Assembly: GCA_028293225.1 (NCBI GenBank) | Contig: JAQGPE010000009.1 | Location: 1 to 10,971 of the forward strand | Origin: Akkermansiaceae bacterium | Lineage (GTDB): Bacteria; Verrucomicrobiota; Verrucomicrobiia; Verrucomicrobiales; Akkermansiaceae | Length of the DNA: 10,971 nt | Direction of reading: 5' to 3' | Shown here: positions 6,255 to 10,971 of the stretch, one piece after another | Layout of the letters: each line of letters starts with the position of its first letter | How positions within the stretch are numbered: position 1 is the stretch's first letter | The notes under the pieces: generated by a model | What the model saw: only the letters and a program-made list of their open reading frames with translations | The model's database searches: none | Told to the model about the DNA's origin: nothing | Made by a program: the position numbers and the translations under genes

Positions 6255-6936
6255 CCCGGACCGCTATTTGGATGTGCGATTTCAATCTGATGCCGGATTC
6301 CGGAAAAGCCGGTTCGCCCTCCGCGAACATCCCCCGCACCGTCTGGAACTTCCGCCCCTCATCCGCATACCGATCCAAGGTCCAATTCAGAACAAGGCAA
6401 TCGCGTTTGCGAAGTAGCAGGTCCTGACCTCCCGAATTCGTCGGCATTTCCCGGCCATCTTCTTCCAGAATGGAAGAAAGCGCCGAGTAAGTATCTCGAA
6501 GCGCGGTGGTGTAATGCGTATCCAGGAGATCGAAGCAGACTCCCAGCTGAATGATCGCTCCAACGACTGCGGGCGTCCGGACTTTTCCCCTTTCCTGGCG
6601 CTCCCTGGCCCATTCAAGAGCCCGGTCCGGTCCATGTTCCCAAAAATAGATTCCGTGCCCCAACCAGTCGTAGACTTCTTCACTCGCCCTGAGTCCATCC
6701 TGGCCCCCAATGACGGCTGATGCTACCGATTCGTCGCAACCGTGATAGCCGATAACAAAGCGTTGATAGGCCGCTAGATTCACCGCCCACAATTCTGGGA
6801 ATTCAGGCAAAACTGTCCATCTTGTTCGCGGATCGTCAGCCCTTTTCACGGTTTCGCAGTGTTCCCTTTCCCTTTCCGGGAGATCTGCGATGGTGATTCG
6901 AACCCACCTGCCTATGACCGTCGGATACTTCGCCAT
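6217..6936 (-). CDS. uncharacterised protein with PARP/ADP-ribosyltransferase-like motifs
   Basis: Up to 239 residues. The region VIGYHGCD (61-68) followed by DWLGHGIYFWEHGPDRALEWA (90-110, shown here across one motif) matches the first two parts of the H-Y-[E] signature of diphtheria-toxin/PARP-type ADP-ribosyltransferases: H65, and Y97 in the GxGIYF loop. A central VVGAIIQLGVCFDLLD (124-139) and a C-terminal KSHIQIAVRD strand (219-228) before GYFRP (234-238) are also seen. The expected catalytic glutamate is not obvious: the C-terminal strand offers H221 or Q223. I recall a widespread unnamed family with this layout. The ATG at 6936 overlaps the rightward gene at 6890. Inner starts GTG 6849, TTG 6810 or GTG 6783 keep the conserved core and avoid the clash. 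GC is lower than the neighbours. It may act on nucleic acid or protein using NAD; this is inference. Confidence 0.7.
   Translation of the reverse strand: MAKYPTVIGRWVRITIADLPEREREHCETVKRADDPRTRWTVLPEFPELWAVNLAAYQRFVIGYHGCDESVASAVIGGQDGLRASEEVYDWLGHGIYFWEHGPDRALEWARERQERGKVRTPAVVGAIIQLGVCFDLLDTHYTTALRDTYSALSSILEEDGREMPTNSGGQDLLLRKRDCLVLNWTLDRYADEGRKFQTVRGMFAEGEPAFPESGIRLKSHIQIAVRDATCILGYFRPS
6862..6877. repeat. short CTTTCC hexamer repeat
   Basis: TTCC followed by two complete CTTTCC units, the same hexamer as at 1456-1485 and in the same orientation. On the minus strand it gives the EREREH residues near the start of the longest form of the ART-like protein, a different frame from the KGKGKG loop of the other copy. 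It lies directly before the ribosome site of the rightward gene. Confidence 0.6.
6878..6883 (+). promoter_or_regulatory. ribosome binding site of the 163-residue membrane protein
   Basis: GGGAGA six bases upstream of ATG 6890. This favours 6890 over the inner ATGs at 6914 and 6935 as the start of the rightward gene. Confidence 0.6.
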
Positions 6937-7381
6937 GCCAGTCTGTGTCTTCCTGGGACTGATCCTGGGCTGCCTGCTGACGTGGCGATATTACCGCCGC
7001 CATGAACGCCTGGGAGAAGCCACTTCGCAGGAGATTCTGGCGGAATTGAAGACCGCTTTCGTCCCGCGCAAAACCGTCGAGATCCGCACTCAGACGGAAT
7101 ATCTGCCGTTCCTGTTCGAGTGCATCATCGAGAACGTCGACTCCGGCTTCGGCGCCAAACAGGTGAAGATGCTGTTGGAGCGCATCCAGGCCCACCGGCC
7201 GCATGACGTCCGCAATGCGATCTTTCCCATCGAGGTCAAGGGCGTCTCCAGCGATCTCGATTTCCAGTGGTCGCGCGATCACCAGGACCGGATTCAGATT
7301 TTCATCCTGGCCGACCCCAAGGTAACCCGCGCTTTGAAGAGGCACTCCCGCACCATCCCCAGCGCCGCACTGGGGAAGTGA
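6890..7381 (+). CDS. hypothetical single-pass membrane protein
   Basis: Protein of 163 residues, not recognised. One N-terminal hydrophobic segment (about 14-33, MPVCVFLGLILGCLLTWRYY) is followed by arginines, so the rest is probably cytoplasmic. Residues 45-106 are mixed and probably helical (SQEILAELKTAF; FLFECIIENVDSGFGAKQVK). Residues 110-141 alternate like beta strands (IFPIEVKGVSSDLDFQW, RIQIFILADP). The start ATG 6890 has GGGAGA at the right distance; ATG 6914 and 6935 are possible. Codon use and GC are closer to the core genes than to the ART-like gene next door, so it may be an older resident whose 5' end is overlapped head-on by that gene. It converges on the ABC permease with a 24-base gap. 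Function unknown. Confidence 0.7.
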   Translation: MVIRTHLPMTVGYFAMPVCVFLGLILGCLLTWRYYRRHERLGEATSQEILAELKTAFVPRKTVEIRTQTEYLPFLFECIIENVDSGFGAKQVKMLLERIQAHRPHDVRNAIFPIEVKGVSSDLDFQWSRDHQDRIQIFILADPKVTRALKRHSRTIPSAALGK

Positions 7382-7405
7382 GGATCGAGTGACCCAAAGC
7401 CCCTG

Positions 7406-9130
7406 CTAACCCTCCGTCAGAATCCGCCCGGCCATGGCCCGGCGGGCTTTCCGGGACTGTATCAGCAGCCAGAGGGTCATCAACCCGTAGACCAGCAGCC
7501 AGAACTGGAACGCCCGCGGCACCGCCAGGGAGATCTCCGGTGGCAGCGTGGAAAGCGACAACAGGCTGCCCACGGCATACACCGGCAGGCTCACCGGGGA
7601 GATCGCCACGACCCAGGTCGCGGTCGCCAGCAACGTGTTGCTGACCATTCCCATCACCGCGCCAACCATCATCGGGGCAATTCCGGCCAGAATCGTCGTC
7701 AGCCCGAGCGTCCGCCCGCCGCGCCATTCCAGCAACACCTGGAATCCCAGGCCGATGGCCAGCAGGATCGCCGTGAAATAGGCCAGCACCGACAGCGGCA
7801 CCACCTGCCCGGGAAACCACTGCGACTCGACCAGCGCCCGGGTGAACACATACCACCCCGCCGCTCCCGTCAGAGCCATGGCGGTCACGAACCACGAGCT
7901 GCTGGCCGCGTCGGAAAAGAACGGCAGCGCCCGCGCCCCATTTTTCCGCGCCCGCCGCCAGCCGCGCATCTGCTGCTCTGGAGAGGGCGTGATCATCCGG
8001 GCCAGCACAAACAAAAGCAGGAGGGTGACCAGCCCGTAGGCGCCGGCCATCAGCACCGCCTCACCCGGCTGCGGGACCCAGTCTTCACGGAGAGCGGGGC
8101 GGCCACCCCCTCTCCTCCGGGCCGCCTCCAACATCTGGATCGGAGCCAGATAGCGATTGAAACCACGGGAGGGAAACAGCTCACCGCCATCCACCAGCGG
8201 CAGGGCGTTTCCAAGGAGCAGCACCTGGATCCAGATGAAAAATCCCACCGCCCAGGCCTTCCCCATCAGATGGGATTCGCTGCGCCGCCAGGTCCGGCAC
8301 AACATCACCAGAAAGGTCAGCACCAGCCCCCCTTGTGAAAACAGGGTGAAGACGGTCTCGGAGAAATTCAGGCCGAAGAACTTCACGGTCGGGGCCAGCC
8401 TCTGACCGACGTCCACCATCGCTCCCGCCGTTTTCGGCACGATCCCGGAGAGGAGTTCCTCATAGACCGGCATGATCGTGAGGTACTTGAAGAACACCAA
8501 ACCGAACCGGGCCATCTGCGGGATCACCGTGTACAGGCCGAACACCAGCCCGATCGAAACCAGGAAAGCCCAACGGCGATTCTTCACCACCGTCCCGGTC
8601 ACCAGACCGGTGCTGTGATAGAGCAATCCCGTGCTGAAAAAGATCCCATAGAGCGGCAGCCACGTCGCCATCGCCACATCCCCTTTCCACAGCGACCAGG
8701 CCGTGAAGGGCAGCGTGACCAGGACCATCACATATTCCGCCACCGGCAGGCCGAAGAGGTAGCCCAAAACCTTCGACAGGGGGCGCATGGGAATCAGCCG
8801 CTGGTAGTCGATGACGCCCTCGTCCCGCTCCGCCACCATGCCGCCCGCGGCCTGGGCGGTGCCAAGAAAGAATAAAATGATCCCCTGGAAAACGAGCAAG
8901 GGGATGATGGGAAGGCGGGCGGCGTCTTCTTCGCTGAGCTCGATGCGGTAGCGACCCACCGCACCGCTCATCGCGAAGATGAATCCCGCGATCATGACCA
9001 CCAGCAGCAGGCTCACGGCCAGCTTCTTCGGTCGCAGCCGCGAGCGGCAGTAGCGGCGGAAAATCGGATTGTTCCAGCCCCTTCCGGTGACGGGACGGAC
9101 GGAGGCATCGGCAGGTGCGGAGGGAGTCAT
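7406..9130 (-). CDS. ABC-2-type transporter permease (large, two-part)
   Basis: Integral membrane protein of 574 residues carrying about a dozen hydrophobic segments, e.g. about 36-57, 72-96, 123-143, 169-195, 263-283, 297-313, 361-383, 415-433, 442-466, 475-510 and 543-560. The first soluble stretch between helices contains MVAERDEGVIDYQRLIPM (about 98-115), the amphipathic element typical of ABC-2 permeases that follows the second helix and contacts the ATPase. Because it is about twice the length of a simple six-helix ABC-2 subunit, it probably provides both membrane halves as one chain. Its ATG (9130) overlaps the stop of the ATPase gene as ATGA, so the two form one exporter. Substrate unknown; lipids, polysaccharides, drugs or peptides are all possible. 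A basic cytoplasmic loop, MRGWRRARKNGARALPF, lies about 393-409. No periplasmic partner is encoded nearby. Confidence 0.85.
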   Translation of the reverse strand: MTPSAPADASVRPVTGRGWNNPIFRRYCRSRLRPKKLAVSLLLVVMIAGFIFAMSGAVGRYRIELSEEDAARLPIIPLLVFQGIILFFLGTAQAAGGMVAERDEGVIDYQRLIPMRPLSKVLGYLFGLPVAEYVMVLVTLPFTAWSLWKGDVAMATWLPLYGIFFSTGLLYHSTGLVTGTVVKNRRWAFLVSIGLVFGLYTVIPQMARFGLVFFKYLTIMPVYEELLSGIVPKTAGAMVDVGQRLAPTVKFFGLNFSETVFTLFSQGGLVLTFLVMLCRTWRRSESHLMGKAWAVGFFIWIQVLLLGNALPLVDGGELFPSRGFNRYLAPIQMLEAARRRGGGRPALREDWVPQPGEAVLMAGAYGLVTLLLLFVLARMITPSPEQQMRGWRRARKNGARALPFFSDAASSSWFVTAMALTGAAGWYVFTRALVESQWFPGQVVPLSVLAYFTAILLAIGLGFQVLLEWRGGRTLGLTTILAGIAPMMVGAVMGMVSNTLLATATWVVAISPVSLPVYAVGSLLSLSTLPPEISLAVPRAFQFWLLVYGLMTLWLLIQSRKARRAMAGRILTEG

Positions 9131-10104
9131 GACAGGCGGTTGGATTCGGCTACTTCCACGAGGATGTCTTCAAACGAAGAACGCTTTTCTTCGAACGCCC
9201 GCATCCGCAATCCCTGCGCGACGAGGCCTTCGACGAGCCCGGCCTGATCCTCATCGGAGCCGTTGAAATCGAAAATCACCTGCGCTCCGGAGACCTTCAG
9301 GTGCTGGATGCCCGGTCGCGTGCCCAGCCACGCCGCGGCCTCCGCCTCCCGGTCGAGCAGCGTGACGGTCAGCGTCCGCTCCGTGCTGCCCAGTTGGTGC
9401 CGCACCTGGTCCACTGTGCCGGAAGCCAGCAGCGTCCCGCGGTTCATCACGCACAGGGAGGAGCACATCTCGGCCAGTTCGCTCAGGATATGCGAACTCA
9501 CGAAGACCGTCGCCCCGGTCTTCGCCAGGCGCCGCAAGGCGTGCCGCAGATCACGCCGCGCCAGCGGGTCCAGCCCGCTCGCCGGCTCATCGAGGATCAG
9601 CACCCTCGGCCGGTGCAGCAGTGTCTTCGCCAGTACCACCCGCTGCGTTTGTCCACGCGAAAGCTCCTTGCACCACTTGTGCCGCTGGTCGGTCAGCGCG
9701 ACCTCTTCCAGGCACTCGGCCACCCGCTCGCGGCGCTGCAGCTTCGTCCCCAGGCCATACGCGGCAGCGTGGAAATCCAGAAACTCCCAGACCTTCAGAT
9801 CCGCCGGGACAGGCGCCAGATCGGGCATATAGCCGACGATCCGGCGCGCTCCCTCGCGATCCTCCTGGATGTCCACACCATCCAGAAACACCTCGCCGTA
9901 GGTCGGCTCCATCAGGGTGGTCAACACCCGGAAGGTGCTGGTCTTGCCGGCACCGTTCGGACCTACGAGGCCAAAAATCTCCCCTCTCGGCACCGCCAGG
10001 GTCAGGTCGTTGACCGCGACAAAGTCGCCGTAGTCCACCCGCAGGTCGCGGATATCGATCGCAGGAGGCGGGCTGTCCGGAATCGGAGAAGGGGCAACGG
10101 TCAT
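9127..10104 (-). CDS. ABC transporter ATP-binding protein (CcmA-like, ABC-2 type)
   Basis: Cytoplasmic ATPase of 325 residues energising the permease encoded next to it. Walker A is GPNGAGKT (48-55), the signature is LSRGQ (148-152), Walker B is RVLILDEP (167-174), followed by the D-loop SGLDP and the H-loop H205 in VSSH. At the Q-loop the usual glutamine is replaced: GYMPD (91-95) before LAPVPADLKVWEFLDF. I recall this substitution from a subgroup of ABC-2 ATPases, and it does not imply inactivity. The last ~100 residues form the extra C-terminal domain common in drug and polysaccharide exporters. Start ATG 10104 lies nine bases after the TAA of the upstream gene, with no Shine-Dalgarno. Its TGA overlaps the permease start (ATGA). 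The proline-rich N-terminus (5-14) is a short disordered leader. Confidence 0.93.
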   Translation of the reverse strand: MTVAPSPIPDSPPPAIDIRDLRVDYGDFVAVNDLTLAVPRGEIFGLVGPNGAGKTSTFRVLTTLMEPTYGEVFLDGVDIQEDREGARRIVGYMPDLAPVPADLKVWEFLDFHAAAYGLGTKLQRRERVAECLEEVALTDQRHKWCKELSRGQTQRVVLAKTLLHRPRVLILDEPASGLDPLARRDLRHALRRLAKTGATVFVSSHILSELAEMCSSLCVMNRGTLLASGTVDQVRHQLGSTERTLTVTLLDREAEAAAWLGTRPGIQHLKVSGAQVIFDFNGSDEDQAGLVEGLVAQGLRMRAFEEKRSSFEDILVEVAESNRLS

Positions 10105-10113
10105 GACGATGGG

Positions 10114-10971
10114 TTAGTGGTCGAGGGCGTCCCAGTTTTCCGGCAGGGACAGGCCGATCTCGTTCATTTGTTTCTGCGCTTCAGCGCGGCGGCGTTCGTG
10201 CTCCGCGTCATAGGCCGCGCGCTGCTCCGGCCGCAGCACCGCCAGTGCGGCAGCATCTCCCGCACCCAGACCGGCATCGATCTCCTCACCCGACCCTACC
10301 AGCTTCATCGAGGGATCATATTCGGACGAACCCCGTGCCATGATCCCGAAAACCTGGTCCTTCTGCGATTCGTCGAGCTGCACAATCCCATTCAGCCGCT
10401 CCATCCGCATGTCCGCCTCCTGCTCGACCCGCGAGGTCCGTTCGACCATTCGCTGGTTCTGAAAATCCGCCAGCTTGTCGCCGCTCAGCGTCTTGGCCAT
10501 GAAGGCATCCAGCCCTTCGTCGGGACGCACGTTTCGCGAAGCCCTGGCAATATCCTCCAGTGTCGTGCCGTTGCTCCCGACCATGGCGCTCCAGTCCTTC
10601 GCGTCGCGTTCGGCCTTCTGCTTGAACCACTCCTTCAGCGACTCCTGCTGGGCCGGGGTAAGATTGTACTTTCGCGTCAGCTCCCCGGTCAGGCTGTCGA
10701 CCTGCCTCCCGGCCTCGCGGATCCGGATTCGCTCGAACAACGGCGCCAGGTCCCGCAGCAGCGGCTGGAAGTTCCGGAACAGATCGTCCGGCGTCACCGG
10801 CCGGCCCTCGCGGATGTCCTGAGCCAGGCTTCTCAATCCGTCGCCCAGCGTCTGACCCGGCCGGCTCCTCTTGCCCGAGGCCTGCAGTGCCGCAATCTCG
10901 TTGCGCGCCTGTTTCAACTCGGACTCCAGCCTCACCACCCGCTGCTCCGGTGAGCCCTCCGCCCCCGGCAT
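10114..10971 (-). CDS. charged helical protein with LTxxQ-like motifs, probably 5' truncated
   Basis: At least 285 residues, rich in E, K, R, Q and A. An ATG falls exactly on the last base of the window, so the true start probably lies further right. A coiled coil is likely at about 8-33 (heptad pattern in RLESELKQARNEIAALQA). Three short LTxxQ-type motifs appear, LTPAQQ (104-109), LDESQ (199-203) and LRPEQ (246-250), each followed by a basic helix. This spacing recalls Spy/CpxP-like periplasmic proteins and Verrucomicrobia/Planctomycete proteins that I recall upstream of ABC-2 exporters. No signal peptide or membrane helix is visible in the part shown; it would lie in the missing N-terminus. 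The gene precedes the ABC ATPase by nine bases, so it is the upstream member of the operon. The function is unknown; sensing or accessory roles are inference. Confidence 0.75.
   Translation of the reverse strand: MPGAEGSPEQRVVRLESELKQARNEIAALQASGKRSRPGQTLGDGLRSLAQDIREGRPVTPDDLFRNFQPLLRDLAPLFERIRIREAGRQVDSLTGELTRKYNLTPAQQESLKEWFKQKAERDAKDWSAMVGSNGTTLEDIARASRNVRPDEGLDAFMAKTLSGDKLADFQNQRMVERTSRVEQEADMRMERLNGIVQLDESQKDQVFGIMARGSSEYDPSMKLVGSGEEIDAGLGAGDAAALAVLRPEQRAAYDAEHERRRAEAQKQMNEIGLSLPENWDALDH

Noticed and set aside
9301..10953. Long open frame of 550 codons on the plus strand opposite the ABC ATPase and the LTxxQ-like gene
   Set aside because: It is antisense to two well-supported genes, its protein is rich in R, Q, H and P with no motif, and it crosses their boundary. 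This is typical of high-GC shadow frames.

Overview
The window looks like a chromosomal stretch from a high-GC Gram-negative bacterium. A member of the Verrucomicrobiota is my best guess. This rests on the GlgA variant (a short insert before its KxGGL-type motif), the weak or absent Shine-Dalgarno sequences at most starts, and the heptad repeats between genes. It is inference from recalled family patterns, not a database match. No rRNA, tRNA, CRISPR array or intact insertion sequence was seen.

Left part (1-4204): a GT2 glycosyltransferase (5' end outside the window) and a class I SAM methyltransferase run rightward and overlap by GTGA. Facing them, running leftward, are an LpxL/HtrB-type acyltransferase and a membrane-embedded NodB-type polysaccharide deacetylase, also overlapping by GTGA. 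The GT2 strongly resembles the glycosyltransferase type found in aryl polyene/flexirubin-like pigment clusters. The four genes could therefore be the tailoring end of a lipid or pigment locus that continues to the left. About 0.7 kb between the two pairs holds a small three-helix membrane protein of unknown function and a decayed gene fragment.

Middle (4205-5972): a spacer between divergent genes carries a long imperfect inverted repeat (4225-4263 and 4356-4394) whose core is three heptads per arm. It is followed by a glycogen/starch synthase (GT5, glgA).

Accessory-looking part (6003-7381): two leftward genes with visibly lower GC encode a protein with ADP-ribosyltransferase/PARP-like H and Y motifs and a small 83-residue partner. 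A rightward gene for a single-pass membrane protein overlaps the 5' end of the first of these head-on. GGGAAA hexamer repeats occur here and in the membrane-protein gene at 1355-1747.

Right part (7406-10971): a leftward operon of a charged LTxxQ-like protein (probably cut by the window edge), an ABC-2-type ATPase and a large ABC-2-type permease. The last two overlap by ATGA.
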